This document shows positions 47,954 to 57,320 of a stretch of DNA of 64,000 bases, in pieces (the stretch's first letter is position 1; every line of letters starts with the position of its first letter). The stretch is from Variovorax sp. EL159 (GTDB lineage: Bacteria; Pseudomonadota; Gammaproteobacteria; Burkholderiales; Burkholderiaceae_C), in contig NZ_FMUJ01000007.1 of NCBI RefSeq assembly GCF_900100965.1, forward strand, positions 203,690-267,689. Reading direction: 5' to 3'. The notes beneath the pieces are model-generated. The model did not search any database. It saw only the letters and a list, made by a program, of their open reading frames with translations, and was not told where the DNA came from. Position numbers and translations under genes: made by a program.

Positions 47954-49159
47954 ATGAGCCACCTGCCCCTGAAGTCGCCCGCGCTGCCGCGCACCCTGCT
48001 CTCGCTGCTGCTGTGCGGCGCCGCCCTCGGGGCTGCAGTGTCGGCCACCGCCGCCCCCGTCAAGGTCGGCCTGGCCCTCGACATCTCGGGGCCTTTTGCG
48101 GCATTGGGCGCCGAGGCGCGCGACGGTTTCGCGCTGGGCATCAAGCAGCTCAACGGCAAGCTCGGCGGGCAGGACGTCGAGTTCATCCAGGCCGACATGG
48201 CCGGCAGCCCCGACCAGGCCAAGCAGCTGGTCGACCGCATGATCCAGCGCGACAAGATCGATCTCTTCAGCGGCCCCATCGGCTCCAACGTGGCGCTGGC
48301 CGTGGGCCCGACGCTCTTCAACGCGAAGGTGCCGTACCTGTCGGCCAATGCCGGCCCGAGCCAGTTCGCGGGTGCGCAATGCAATGCCTACTTCTTCGGC
48401 ACCGCCTACCAGAACGACCAGTTCCATGAAGCGGCTGGCAAGTTCGCGCAAGACCGCGCCTTCAAGAAGATCGTGCTCATTGCGCCCAACTACCCGGCCG
48501 GCAAGGATGCGCTCGGCGGCTTCAAGCGCCAGTTCAAGGGCCAGGTGGCCGACGAGCTGTACACCAAGCTCGGCCAGATCGACTACGCCGCCGAACTCGC
48601 GCAACTGCGCGCGGCCAAGCCCGACTCGATCTACTTCTTCCTGCCCGGCGCGATGGGCATCAACTTCATCAAGCAGTTCGTGGGCGCGGGCCTGTCGAAA
48701 GACATCACGCTCGTGACCAGCGGCTTCTCGGCCGATGAAGACGTGATCGGCGCGGTGGGCGAGCCGATGCTCGGCCTGTTCAACACCTCGCACTGGGCGC
48801 ACGACCTGGACAACGCCGCCAACAAGTCTTTCGTGGCCGCGTTCCGCAAGGAATACAACGGCCGCTATCCGTCGGTGTACGCCGCGCAGGCCTACGACGC
48901 GATCCTCGCGATGGACGCGGCCGTGAAGCAGTCGGGCGGCAACGCGCAGAACCGCGAAGCCGTCATCGCCGCGCTGAAGAAGGCCAACTACGCCTCGACG
49001 CGCGGCAACTTCAAGTATGCGAACAACCACTATCCGGTCGAGAACTTCTACCTGCGCGTGATCGGCAAGGACGCACAGGGCAAGGTCACGAACAAGCTGA
49101 TCAATACGGTGCTCACGAACTACGGCGACTCGTACGCCGACAAGTGCCCGCTGAAATAA
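47954..49159 (+). CDS. Branched-chain amino-acid-type ABC transporter substrate-binding protein
   Basis: 401 residues from ATG 47954, after GACGGAGAACC. A signal peptide (SLLLCGAALGAAVSATAA) precedes the Peripla_BP_6/Leu-Ile-Val domain: VKVGLALDISGPFAALGAEA, SGPIGSNVALAVGP, and VYAAQAYDAILAMDAAVKQS. It binds an amino acid, amide or aromatic acid in the periplasm for the LivHMGF proteins encoded downstream. The ligand is not predictable. A family 1 repeat separates it from the permease gene. Confidence 0.92.
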   Translation: MSHLPLKSPALPRTLLSLLLCGAALGAAVSATAAPVKVGLALDISGPFAALGAEARDGFALGIKQLNGKLGGQDVEFIQADMAGSPDQAKQLVDRMIQRDKIDLFSGPIGSNVALAVGPTLFNAKVPYLSANAGPSQFAGAQCNAYFFGTAYQNDQFHEAAGKFAQDRAFKKIVLIAPNYPAGKDALGGFKRQFKGQVADELYTKLGQIDYAAELAQLRAAKPDSIYFFLPGAMGINFIKQFVGAGLSKDITLVTSGFSADEDVIGAVGEPMLGLFNTSHWAHDLDNAANKSFVAAFRKEYNGRYPSVYAAQAYDAILAMDAAVKQSGGNAQNREAVIAALKKANYASTRGNFKYANNHYPVENFYLRVIGKDAQGKVTNKLINTVLTNYGDSYADKCPLK

Positions 49160-49165
49160 GGCTCG

Positions 49166-49255
49166 CCCCCAGGCTACGCGCACTTCGTGTCGCTCCTCCT
49201 ACCCCCTACCGGGGGCGACACCTGAGGCCCGGCAAAGCCGGTTCCTCGGTGTCTC
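49166..49255. repeat. Intergenic repeat family 1, copy 2
   Basis: Second copy of the block at 47691-47781, in the same orientation, sitting inside the operon between the receptor stop and the LivH-type permease start. The CCCCC/GGGGG and GCCCGGC..GCCGG hairpin cores are kept while loop bases vary. Confidence 0.88.
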
Positions 49256-49289
49256 CTGAATGAATGCGGGCAACCCTCCTGATGATCGT

Positions 49290-50210
49290 ATGAGTGGAAT
49301 TCTTGTTCTCGAGCAGCTGCTCAATGGCCTCGGCTACGGGCTGATGCTGTTCCTGCTGGCGGCCGGGCTCACGCTGGTGTTCGGCATCATGGACGTGCTG
49401 AACCTTGCGCACGGCTCGCTGTTCATGGCCGGCGCGTACGTGGCGGCCGAGGCGCACACGCGCACCGGCTCGTTCACGGCCGCCATCGTCATCGCGGTGG
49501 CGGTCACGGTGGTGGTGGCGCTGCTGCTCGAAGTGCTGCTGATGCGCCGGCTCTACACACGCGATCACCTCGCGCAGGTGCTCGCCACCTTCGGCGTGAT
49601 CCTGGTGGCCGACGACATCGTGACGATGGCCTGGGGCCCGTCGCCGGTGATGGCACCGACGCCGGCTGCGCTTTCGGGTCCGGTCAACCTCATGGACGGC
49701 CTGCCCTACCCGGCCTACCGCCTCGTGATCCTTGTCGGCGGGCTGCTGGTGGCGCTCGCGCTGTACCTGCTGGTCAACCACACGCGCATCGGCATGCGGG
49801 TGCGCGCGGGCGCGTCCGACCGGCCGATGGCCGAGCTGATGGGCGTGCGCGTGGGCCGCATCTTCAACGGCGTGTTCCTGCTCGGTGCGGCGCTGGCCGC
49901 ACTGGCCGGCGCGCTGATGGGCCCGATCGTCGCGGTGCAGGTCGGCATGGGCGAAGCCATCCTGATTCCGGCGCTGGTGGTGCTGGTGATCGGCGGCATC
50001 GGTTCGGTGCGCGGCGCCTTCGTGGCCGCACTGCTGGTGGGCGTGGTCGATACCGTCGGGCGCGCCTTCGTGCCGATGCTGCTGCGTGCCACGCTGCCGC
50101 CCGCCACGGCGGCCGACCTGGGCCCGCTGTTCGCCGAAGTCGCGATGTACGCGCTGATGGTGATCGTCCTGATCTTCCGGCCCTCGGGGCTTTTCTCGGC
50201 GCGCGCATGA
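49290..50210 (+). CDS. Branched-chain amino-acid-type ABC permease (LivH family)
   Basis: 306 residues from ATG 49290; an in-frame ATG at 49260 directly after the repeat would add 10 residues. Eight hydrophobic helices are seen with VFGIMDVLNLAHGSLFMAGA, the LivH signature, and VVLVIGGIGSVRGAFVAALL, the EAA-like loop. It forms the inner-membrane channel with the LivM-type protein. The stop overlaps the start of that gene (ATGA). Confidence 0.92.
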   Translation: MSGILVLEQLLNGLGYGLMLFLLAAGLTLVFGIMDVLNLAHGSLFMAGAYVAAEAHTRTGSFTAAIVIAVAVTVVVALLLEVLLMRRLYTRDHLAQVLATFGVILVADDIVTMAWGPSPVMAPTPAALSGPVNLMDGLPYPAYRLVILVGGLLVALALYLLVNHTRIGMRVRAGASDRPMAELMGVRVGRIFNGVFLLGAALAALAGALMGPIVAVQVGMGEAILIPALVVLVIGGIGSVRGAFVAALLVGVVDTVGRAFVPMLLRATLPPATAADLGPLFAEVAMYALMVIVLIFRPSGLFSARA

Positions 50211-51202
50211 AGCCCTCTTCCTCATCTTCACGCTACATCGGCCTCGGGCTGCTCTTCGTGCTGCTCGCGGCGTTTCCGCTGGTCGCGCCGCTGTTCGGGC
50301 TCGAGTTCTACATCGGCTTCGTGCGGCGCGTGCTCATCGTGGCGCTGGCCGCCGCGAGCCTCAATTTCATCCTCGGCTTCGGCGGCATGGTGGCGCTGGG
50401 GCATGCGGGCTTCATCGGCATGGGCGCGTACACGCTGGTGGCGCTCAGCGACGCGGGCGTCACGTCGGCCTGGATCATGTGGCCAGCGGCGGCGCTCGTG
50501 GCCGGCCTCGTTGCCGCGCTGATCGGCACGGTGGCGCTGCGCACGCGCGGCGTGTACTTCATCATGACCACGCTGGCCTTCGCGCAGATGCTGTACTTCG
50601 TGGTGGTGTCGCTGCGCCGCTATGGCGGCGACGACGGCTACACGCTGATGTCGCGCCCCACGCTGCTGCCCGGCCTCGACCTGGGCAACGAATCGAACTT
50701 CTACTGGGTGGTGCTGGCCATCGTGGCGCTGGCGCTGTGGTGGCTGCACCGCGCCACGCAGTCGCGCTTCGGCCATGCGCTGATGGGCATTCGCGACAAC
50801 GAGACGCGCATGCGGGCGCTGGGCTATCCGGTGTTCCGGCTGCAGCTGGTGGCGTTCACCATCGCGGGGGCCATCGCCGGATTGGCGGGTGCGCTGCTCG
50901 CCGGCGGCAACGGCTTCGTGAGCCCGGCCACGATGCACTGGACGCAGTCCGCGACGCTGCTGGTGATGGTGGTCATAGGCGGACTGGGCCGCAGCTGGGG
51001 CGGGCCCGTGGGCGCCGTCGTGTGGCTGGTGCTCGAAGAGGCGCTGAAGCAGCACACCGAGCATTGGCACATGCCGCTCGGGCTGCTGTTGATTGCTGTC
51101 GCGTTGTGGGCACCCAAAGGGCTTGCTGCTCTCTACAAGCGCCGCCTGCCCGTCACCCCGGCTCTCTCCCCAGAGGGGCGAGGCAGCAAGGCAACACCAT
51201 GA
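50207..51202 (+). CDS. Branched-chain amino-acid-type ABC permease (LivM family)
   Basis: 331 residues with 8-10 hydrophobic helices. FILGFGGMVALGHAGFIGMG, GIRDNETRMRALGYPVFRLQ and VVIGGLGRSWGGPVGAVVWL are the conserved LivM segments. It pairs with the LivH-type subunit encoded just upstream. The C-terminal tail is short and basic, then low-complexity; the stop overlaps the next ATG. Confidence 0.92.
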   Translation: MKPSSSSSRYIGLGLLFVLLAAFPLVAPLFGLEFYIGFVRRVLIVALAAASLNFILGFGGMVALGHAGFIGMGAYTLVALSDAGVTSAWIMWPAAALVAGLVAALIGTVALRTRGVYFIMTTLAFAQMLYFVVVSLRRYGGDDGYTLMSRPTLLPGLDLGNESNFYWVVLAIVALALWWLHRATQSRFGHALMGIRDNETRMRALGYPVFRLQLVAFTIAGAIAGLAGALLAGGNGFVSPATMHWTQSATLLVMVVIGGLGRSWGGPVGAVVWLVLEEALKQHTEHWHMPLGLLLIAVALWAPKGLAALYKRRLPVTPALSPEGRGSKATP

Positions 51203-51954
51203 GCCTTTTCAGAATCGAAGGGTTGGTCAAGCGCTTCGGCGGACTGCTGGCCACCGACCATGTGAACCTCACCGTGGAGCGCGGCGAAGTGCATGCGCTG
51301 ATCGGGCCGAACGGCGCGGGCAAGACCACGCTGGTGAACCTCATCACCGGGCTGCTGAAGGCCGACGCGGGCCGCATCCTGCTCGACGAGATCGACATCA
51401 CGAAGCTCAAGGACCACCAGCGCGTGGCCGCCGGCATGTCGCGCTGCTTCCAGGTCACGCGCGTCTTCGCCAAGGAGACGGTGCACGACAACCTCATGCT
51501 CGCCGCGCAGGCCCATGCGGGCAGCAGCCTGCGCTTCATGGCGCCGCGCGCGACCGAACGCGACCTGATCGACCGCGCCGTGGCGCTGGCCGACCGCGTG
51601 GGCCTGGGCAGCGAGCGCAACCGCATCGCCGGCACCTTGCCGCACGGTGCGCAGCGCGCGCTCGACGTGGCGCTGGCGCTCGCGGCCGAGCCCAAGTTGC
51701 TGCTGCTCGACGAGCCGATGGCCGGCATGGGCCCCGACGAATCGGCGCGCATGGTCGAGCTGATCGAATCGCTGCGCGCGTCGATGGCCATCCTTTTGAT
51801 CGAACACGACATGGACGCGGTGTTCCGCCTAGCCAACCGGCTCACGGTGCTGGTGCAGGGCAAGGTGCTGATGAGCGGTACCGCCGACGAAGTGCGGGGC
51901 CACCCCGACGTACAGGCCGTCTACCTCGGCACCGAAGCAGAAGGCCATTCATGA
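51199..51954 (+). CDS. Branched-chain amino-acid-type ABC ATP-binding protein (LivG family)
   Basis: 251 residues from ATG 51199, overlapping the LivM-type stop. Walker A GPNGAGKTTL, the Q-loop CFQVTRVFAKETVHDNL, Walker B KLLLLDEPMAGMGPDE and the H-loop ILLIEHDMDAVF are present. The signature loop is degenerate (LPHGAQRALDVAL), which is usual in this family. It powers uptake together with the LivF-type protein. Confidence 0.92.
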   Translation: MSLFRIEGLVKRFGGLLATDHVNLTVERGEVHALIGPNGAGKTTLVNLITGLLKADAGRILLDEIDITKLKDHQRVAAGMSRCFQVTRVFAKETVHDNLMLAAQAHAGSSLRFMAPRATERDLIDRAVALADRVGLGSERNRIAGTLPHGAQRALDVALALAAEPKLLLLDEPMAGMGPDESARMVELIESLRASMAILLIEHDMDAVFRLANRLTVLVQGKVLMSGTADEVRGHPDVQAVYLGTEAEGHS

Positions 51955-52676
51955 CAACGACATTGCTCGAAGCGAAGGCCATCGAGGCCGGCTACGGCGC
52001 GAGCCAAGTGCTGTTCGGCATCGACCTCGACATCCGCCCCGGCGAAGTGCTTGCGCTGCTCGGCCGCAACGGCATGGGCAAGAGCACGCTGCTGAAGGTG
52101 CTGACCGGCACGCTCGCGCCGATGCGCGGTGACGTGCATTTCGACGGCGCGGCCATCGGCGGCCCGAACAAGTCGATGCGGCCGGATGCCATCGCGCGGC
52201 GCGGCGTGGCCATCGTGCCCGAGGGCCGGCACGTGTTTCCGAATCTCAGTGTCGACGAGCACCTGCGCGCCTTCGCGCGGCCGCGCCCCGGCAGCGCGCC
52301 GCGCTGGACGGTGGAGGCGCTCTACGGCCTGTTCCCGCGTCTGTCGGAGCGCAAGGCCAACGCGGGCAACCAGCTCTCGGGCGGCGAGCAGCAGATGCTG
52401 GCAATTGCGCGCGCTCTCTCGACGCACCCTCGCCTGTTGATCCTCGATGAAGCCACCGAAGGCCTCGCACCGGCGATCCGCGAAGAGATCTGGCATTGCA
52501 TCGCCACGCTCAAGGCCGAGGGCGAAGCGATCCTGGTGGTCGACAAGTACGTGCAGCGCCTGCTGCCGCTGGCCAACCGCCACGTGATCCTCGAACGCGG
52601 GCGCGTGGTGTGGCAGGGCGACTCGGCCGCGCTCGACGCCGACCGCTCGTTGTGGACGCGCTACCTGGGCGTCTAG
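51951..52676 (+). CDS. Branched-chain amino-acid-type ABC ATP-binding protein (LivF family)
   Basis: 241 residues from ATG 51951, overlapping the LivG-type stop. Walker A LGRNGMGKSTLLK, GVAIVPEGRHVFPNLSVDEH, the signature NQLSGGEQQMLAIARAL and Walker B LLILDEATEGLAP are present. The H-loop position reads LVVDKYVQRL rather than containing His, as in many LivF proteins. It is the last gene of the five-gene transporter operon, and it is convergent with the two-partner secretion locus 15 bp away. Confidence 0.92.
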   Translation: MTTTLLEAKAIEAGYGASQVLFGIDLDIRPGEVLALLGRNGMGKSTLLKVLTGTLAPMRGDVHFDGAAIGGPNKSMRPDAIARRGVAIVPEGRHVFPNLSVDEHLRAFARPRPGSAPRWTVEALYGLFPRLSERKANAGNQLSGGEQQMLAIARALSTHPRLLILDEATEGLAPAIREEIWHCIATLKAEGEAILVVDKYVQRLLPLANRHVILERGRVVWQGDSAALDADRSLWTRYLGV

Positions 52677-52691
52677 GCCTCTTGCTCGCGC

Positions 52692-53036
52692 CTATCGCAC
52701 TTCGCAGTCGACGGCATTCGACTTGGGTGAACTGCTGCCGTTCGCCGCGACGGGCGTGCCCGAATTGAACACGGGCGGCGGCGTGAACTGGATGCCCGGG
52801 TTCTGGGGCACGACCACAGGCGGTACGGTGAACGAGGGCGTGAAGCCGAACTGCCCCGCGCTGAAATTGGCCGTACCGGCCGGGTTGGTGACATGGATCA
52901 GCCCATCGAGCACCTGCACGTAAAGACCGGGCGCCCGCGAGGCGCCGGGTATCGGCGGCACGTTGTTCTGTGCAAAAGCGGGTGTCGCGGCCATCGCGAC
53001 CACGGCGGCAAGCAGGGCGAAGAAGATTTTTTTCAT
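52692..53036 (-). CDS. Small secreted Pro-rich protein of the two-partner secretion locus
   Basis: 114 residues from ATG 53036. A signal peptide (MKKIFFALLAAVVAMAATPAFAQ) precedes PGLYVQVLDGLIHVTNPAGT, NFSAGQFGFTPS and a Pro-rich part (VPPVVVPQNPGIQFTPPP). The VQVLDGLIHVTNPAGT..SAGQFGF stretch resembles the repeat core of FecR domains, so it may be a small structural partner of the FecR protein encoded just upstream. It has one C-terminal Cys (DCEVR). Function unknown. Confidence 0.75.
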   Translation of the reverse strand: MKKIFFALLAAVVAMAATPAFAQNNVPPIPGASRAPGLYVQVLDGLIHVTNPAGTANFSAGQFGFTPSFTVPPVVVPQNPGIQFTPPPVFNSGTPVAANGSSSPKSNAVDCEVR

Positions 53037-53059
53037 CGGTGTCTCGCGAAGGTGGTGGC

Positions 53060-53515
53060 TCAAGGCTGCTGCAGGGACACGACCATGCTGGCGTTGCCCT
53101 TCAGTGCGCCCATCGGCGTGTTGATGACGGTGGCGTCCTTGCTGCGCTGGCCCACGGCCCCGGCGATGCTGCGAAAGCCGCCCTGTGCCAGGCCCAGCTC
53201 GATGTTGTCCTGCTGCGGCTTGCCGGCGTCGTAGTCGTAGCGCGTCACCACCAGCATCGACTGCGGCTGCAGGATCAGCTCGGCACCGTCGTTGAACTTC
53301 AACTGGGCGTAGGCGCGGCTCTCGGTCATGAGCGTGTCGCCCCGGCGGATCTGCGAGTCCACGGCCAGCAGCCGGGTGGTGCCTTCGGCGCTGCGAACGA
53401 CCAGCACGCCCGACAGGTTGGTCACCGTGCCGACGGCCTGTGCGTGAGCGGCGGTGGCCCCTGCGAGCGATGCGGCAAGGGCCAGCAGCCCGGCGATGGA
53501 TTGAAACGGTTTCAT
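53060..53515 (-). CDS. FecR-domain protein
   Basis: 151 residues from ATG 53515, with a signal peptide (LLALAASLAGATAAHAQ). The FecR/DUF-type beta-helix-like domain is visible: GTVTNLSGVLVVRSAEGTTR, IRRGDTLMTESRAYAQLKFN and LILQPQSMLVVTRYDYDAGK. Unlike the iron-transport FecR it has no transmembrane sigma-regulator part. It lies directly downstream of the TpsA gene on the same strand, so it probably helps assembly or surface display of the large exoprotein. Confidence 0.82.
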   Translation of the reverse strand: MKPFQSIAGLLALAASLAGATAAHAQAVGTVTNLSGVLVVRSAEGTTRLLAVDSQIRRGDTLMTESRAYAQLKFNDGAELILQPQSMLVVTRYDYDAGKPQQDNIELGLAQGGFRSIAGAVGQRSKDATVINTPMGALKGNASMVVSLQQP

Positions 53516-53529
53516 GGTGTGGGCCGGCC

Positions 53530-56500
53530 TCAATTGCAGTACATCTTCTTCGGGGTTGCGCCGGACTTGGGCTCGCTCTTCGCCACCAGGTCGGCATCGG
53601 TCGCGGTCTTGTCCTTCGACTTCGGGTCCGGGGACGTCGACGAAGCGTCGCTCGTGGGCAGCGATGCGACGACGGTCTTGACGACTTCGCTGGCCGCCTG
53701 CTGCACAGGCGCGACCGGCGACGACGCCGTCGGCGGCGACAGGACCTGGCAGAGCGCCGAGTTGGGCGCGATCGTGCAGATGTCGGCGGACGGCGGAGGC
53801 ACCACCGCGGGCGTCGATGCCACGGCGGAACAACCCGCCAGCGACGGGCTCACCGCGCACATGGCCGCGCTCGGCAGCACGGCCGAGCAGCCTGGCAGCG
53901 CAGCGTTCACGGTGCAGGAGGCCAGCGTCGGCAACACGGCGGTGCAACCCGGCAGCGCGGCGTTGGCGGTGCACGCCGACAGCGTCGGCGCGGTGACGGC
54001 CAGGGCGCGCGCCACGGTCGCGCCGCTCGACGGATAGCTGACGAAGAGCGTCGCGGTGCTGCTGCTCGATGCCAAGGGCGGCGCGTTGACCTGGGCGAAG
54101 GCGCCGGTGTTGTAGGCGCCGCGCGTCACCACGAAGTCGGCCGTCGCGCCGTTGGCGGGCACGAAGCCGCCCAGCGCGCCGAGGTTCAGCGTCCCGCCGA
54201 GGTTGACCGATCCGCCCACATCGAGCAGGTCGAAGCCGTCGTTGCCGAGCCGGATGTTCAGCACGCCGCTGCTGCCCTGCGTGTAGTTGCCCTGCACGGC
54301 GAGCGTGCCCGTGGCGCCGGCCGTGCCGGGCGACACGGTGCCGTTGTTGTACAGCGTGGCGTCGCCGCCCAGCGCGATGGCGCCGCTGCCCGCGATGCTG
54401 CCGTTGTTGTACAGGTGGGTGCCGCCGCTGCCCAGCGTGGTGCCGGCCTGCAGCACGATGGCGCCGTTGTTCGGGTTGTCGGCGCCCAGGCGCGCATCGA
54501 GTTCGCCTTCGTTGATCTGCACCGTGCCGCCGGCCAGGTTGGCCAGTGGCACGTAGGCCGTGCCGGCGCCGCTCTTGACGACGGTGCCGCTGTTCGCGAG
54601 CCGCCCCAGGTCGCCCGCGGTGAAGAGCGGCGCGGCATCCGAAGCGTTTGCCGCGATGCGCACGGTGGCGTTGGCATCGTTGGTGATCGTGCTGCCCGCA
54701 ACCAGCGTCACATGCGATTGCGCGGCGAGGTCGAGCACCGCGCCCGCCTTGTTGTTGAAGGCGCCGCTGCCATGGAAGACCAGGCTGGCCGGCGACGCCG
54801 CGCCGAGGTTGACGGTGCCGTAGTTGTTCCAGGTGGTCTGGTCCAGGATGTCGAGCTGGGCCGCGTCCACGCTCACGAGGTTGCGCGTGGTGAGCGCGTA
54901 GCCCTGCCCGTTGATCGTGGCCGCCTCGCCGATGGCGAGCTGCGGTGCCGAGGCACCGATGTCCACCGCGCCGAGCAGCGTGATGTAGTTCTTCCAGGCC
55001 ATCGTGCCCGCGCCGGCAAAGGCGACGTGGCTGTTGAGGTTCACGCTGTCGAGCGTCAGGCGCGTGCCGCCCGCGACCAGCACCTGCCCGTCGAGCGAAA
55101 CGCCCTGCAGCGTCAGCGCGCCCGCATCGACGCGCACCGTGCTGCCGTTGCTGTTGGACATGCCGGTGTATTGCTGGTCGCTGGCGCTGTTCTTGATGAG
55201 CGTGCCGTTGTTGACGAAGTTGCTGACGAAAGCGCCCGAGCCCGCGAGCACGTCGGACTGCGTGCCCGAGGTGGTGATGCTGCCGTTGTTCTCGAAGTAG
55301 ACGCCTTCGCTGCGCGCATTGATCGCACCGCCGCCGGCCACGGCGATGCCCGCGCCGTTGTGCCATGCGGTGGCGCCCTGCAGCACGACCTGGCCGTCGA
55401 CCACGACGGGCGCGCCCTGGGTCGAGAGCGAACCGCCCGCGCTGCCGTAGATGTTGCTCGCGTGCAGCACCAGGCTGTTGTTGTTGCCGCTGGCGCCGAA
55501 CACCATCGCCGTGCCGAGCGTCACGTTGCCGGACCACTCGACGGTGCCGGTACCTGTGAAGCCCGCGCCGGCATTGAAGGCATGCCCGCCCGAGAGCGAC
55601 AGCGTGGTGCCCGAGCCCACGTTGAAGGTGCCGGTGTGCGTGCCGCCCTGGCCGAACACCGCGATGCCCGCGCCGCTGACCGACACCGTGCCGGCGTTGT
55701 TGAGCACGCCCGAGATCGGAGAGACCGGCGAGCCCGCGACGCCCACCGCCAGCGTGGCGCCCGATGCGACATTGACCGTCGCCGCATTGATCGCCGAGCC
55801 TGGCAAGCCGAGCGTGGTCGTTCCGCTCGCGATGTCGAGCGTGCCGTTGCCGTTCTGTATCACGCCCTCGGACACCGTGAGCACGCCGCCGTGCAGGTCC
55901 ATGCCCGCGTTGAGCTTCACGGCATGGTTGGTGGTGGGGCTGGCGGGATAGTCGCCCTGGTAGTTGCTGTTGAGGTTCAGCGTGAGCGCGCTGGCGCTGC
56001 TGGTGATCGGTGCGTTGATGACGATGTTGTTGGCGTTCAGCGTCAGCGCCGAATCGATGGCCCCGCGCTTGGCGATGGCCGACGAGACGGTGATGTTGCC
56101 CTGGTCGATGTCCGTCGCCGGGTTGCCGCGGCCGGTCGTGATGCTCACGTTCACGCCCGCATCGAGCTGCGCCGTGACCACGTCGGCGCCGATGTACGCG
56201 CTGGTCTCGTTCGAGCTGATGGCGTTGCTGCCGGTGGTGCCGCCGCTGCCGCCGCCGGCCACGATCTCGATGCTGTAGGGGTCGATGTGCCACTCGCCGC
56301 CCTTGCCCACCGTGGGCACGTTGACGACATCGAGCGAGCGTTGGCCCGAGGTATCGACATAGCCGCCGCGTCCCGCGCTGCCGGTGGCCGACACGCGCCC
56401 GTCGATGGCAGCCGCGCCGTCGGCGTAGAGCTGCACGTTGCCGCCCGTGGTGCCGTTGGCGCTGATGTCGGAGGCGGCCGTGGTCTTGAGGTCGCCCGAT

Positions 56501-57297
56501 GCGCGCAGGAACACGCGGCCGCCCTCGCGCACCACGCTGTCGGCGTTGATGCTGCCGCCGTTGCTCACGAGCCCCGCCGCCAGGCCGATGCGGCCCGCTT
56601 CGGCGGCGATGCGCCCGAGGTTCTTCACCTCGCCGGCCGTGCCGGTGATGGCCACCGAAACGCCCGGCGTGCCGGTGTCCATCAGCTGCACGCTCTGGCC
56701 GGCCGCGAGCAGGATCTCGCCATTCGGCGCGGTCAGCGTGCCGGTGTTGGTCACGCTCGGCGCGACCATGTAGATGCTGCCGCCGCTGGCAGTGGTGATG
56801 GTGCCCGCGTTACGGATCTCGCCGGCCGTGGCGCCGGCCTTGATGAAGGTCAGGCGGCCCGCCAGGAAGTCGCTGTCGTTCACGTTGAGCGTGCTCGCGA
56901 TGAAGCTGCCGACGTCGATGCGCGCGCCCGGCCCGACCATGATGCCGGCCGGATTGATGAGCCACAGCGCGCCGTTGGCCTTGATCTGCCCGTAGATCAG
57001 CGACGGGTCGCCGCCGATGGTGCGGGCGAGCAGCGCCGAGGTGCTGCCGGGCTGGCGGATGTCGACCAGCGCGTCCGCGCCCACATTGAAGGTCGCGAAG
57101 TTGACCAGCGCCTGCGGCGTGCTCTGGTTGATGTTCAGCGTCGTGCCGTTGCGCACGATCGAGACGTTGCCCGAGGTGACGTTCCACCCGGTCGGCAACG
57201 CGCCCGGTGCGAGCTGTGCCCACAGGGGCGTGCCGATCACGGCGCACGCGGCGGCGATGGCCAGGGAAATGAAGCGGGGGCGTAGGTGCAAGCGCAT
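53530..57297 (-). CDS. Two-partner secretion exoprotein (TpsA, filamentous haemagglutinin-like)
   Basis: 1255 residues from ATG 57297. A signal peptide (AIAAACAVIGTPLWAQ) is followed by the TPS secretion domain: GNVSIVRNGTTLNINQSTPQ, INPAGIMVGPGARIDVGSFI and GSIYMVAPSVTNTGTLTAPN. A long run of short beta-helix repeats rich in Gly, Asn, Ala and Val fills the middle. Four CX8C pairs lie near residues 1109-1182 (for example CTANAALPGC), and the chain ends KKMYCN. It is probably exported across the outer membrane by the TpsB pore encoded just upstream. Adhesin is likely; the target is unknown. Confidence 0.92.
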   Translation of the reverse strand: MRLHLRPRFISLAIAAACAVIGTPLWAQLAPGALPTGWNVTSGNVSIVRNGTTLNINQSTPQALVNFATFNVGADALVDIRQPGSTSALLARTIGGDPSLIYGQIKANGALWLINPAGIMVGPGARIDVGSFIASTLNVNDSDFLAGRLTFIKAGATAGEIRNAGTITTASGGSIYMVAPSVTNTGTLTAPNGEILLAAGQSVQLMDTGTPGVSVAITGTAGEVKNLGRIAAEAGRIGLAAGLVSNGGSINADSVVREGGRVFLRASGDLKTTAASDISANGTTGGNVQLYADGAAAIDGRVSATGSAGRGGYVDTSGQRSLDVVNVPTVGKGGEWHIDPYSIEIVAGGGSGGTTGSNAISSNETSAYIGADVVTAQLDAGVNVSITTGRGNPATDIDQGNITVSSAIAKRGAIDSALTLNANNIVINAPITSSASALTLNLNSNYQGDYPASPTTNHAVKLNAGMDLHGGVLTVSEGVIQNGNGTLDIASGTTTLGLPGSAINAATVNVASGATLAVGVAGSPVSPISGVLNNAGTVSVSGAGIAVFGQGGTHTGTFNVGSGTTLSLSGGHAFNAGAGFTGTGTVEWSGNVTLGTAMVFGASGNNNSLVLHASNIYGSAGGSLSTQGAPVVVDGQVVLQGATAWHNGAGIAVAGGGAINARSEGVYFENNGSITTSGTQSDVLAGSGAFVSNFVNNGTLIKNSASDQQYTGMSNSNGSTVRVDAGALTLQGVSLDGQVLVAGGTRLTLDSVNLNSHVAFAGAGTMAWKNYITLLGAVDIGASAPQLAIGEAATINGQGYALTTRNLVSVDAAQLDILDQTTWNNYGTVNLGAASPASLVFHGSGAFNNKAGAVLDLAAQSHVTLVAGSTITNDANATVRIAANASDAAPLFTAGDLGRLANSGTVVKSGAGTAYVPLANLAGGTVQINEGELDARLGADNPNNGAIVLQAGTTLGSGGTHLYNNGSIAGSGAIALGGDATLYNNGTVSPGTAGATGTLAVQGNYTQGSSGVLNIRLGNDGFDLLDVGGSVNLGGTLNLGALGGFVPANGATADFVVTRGAYNTGAFAQVNAPPLASSSSTATLFVSYPSSGATVARALAVTAPTLSACTANAALPGCTAVLPTLASCTVNAALPGCSAVLPSAAMCAVSPSLAGCSAVASTPAVVPPPSADICTIAPNSALCQVLSPPTASSPVAPVQQAASEVVKTVVASLPTSDASSTSPDPKSKDKTATDADLVAKSEPKSGATPKKMYCN

Positions 57298-57320
57298 GAG
57301 GGTCTGCCTTTTGGAGAGGG

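Noticed and set aside
53440..57285. Very long open frame antisense to tpsA
   Set aside because: It is a composition shadow of the TpsA frame, with Arg/Ala/His-biased translation and no recognisable domain.
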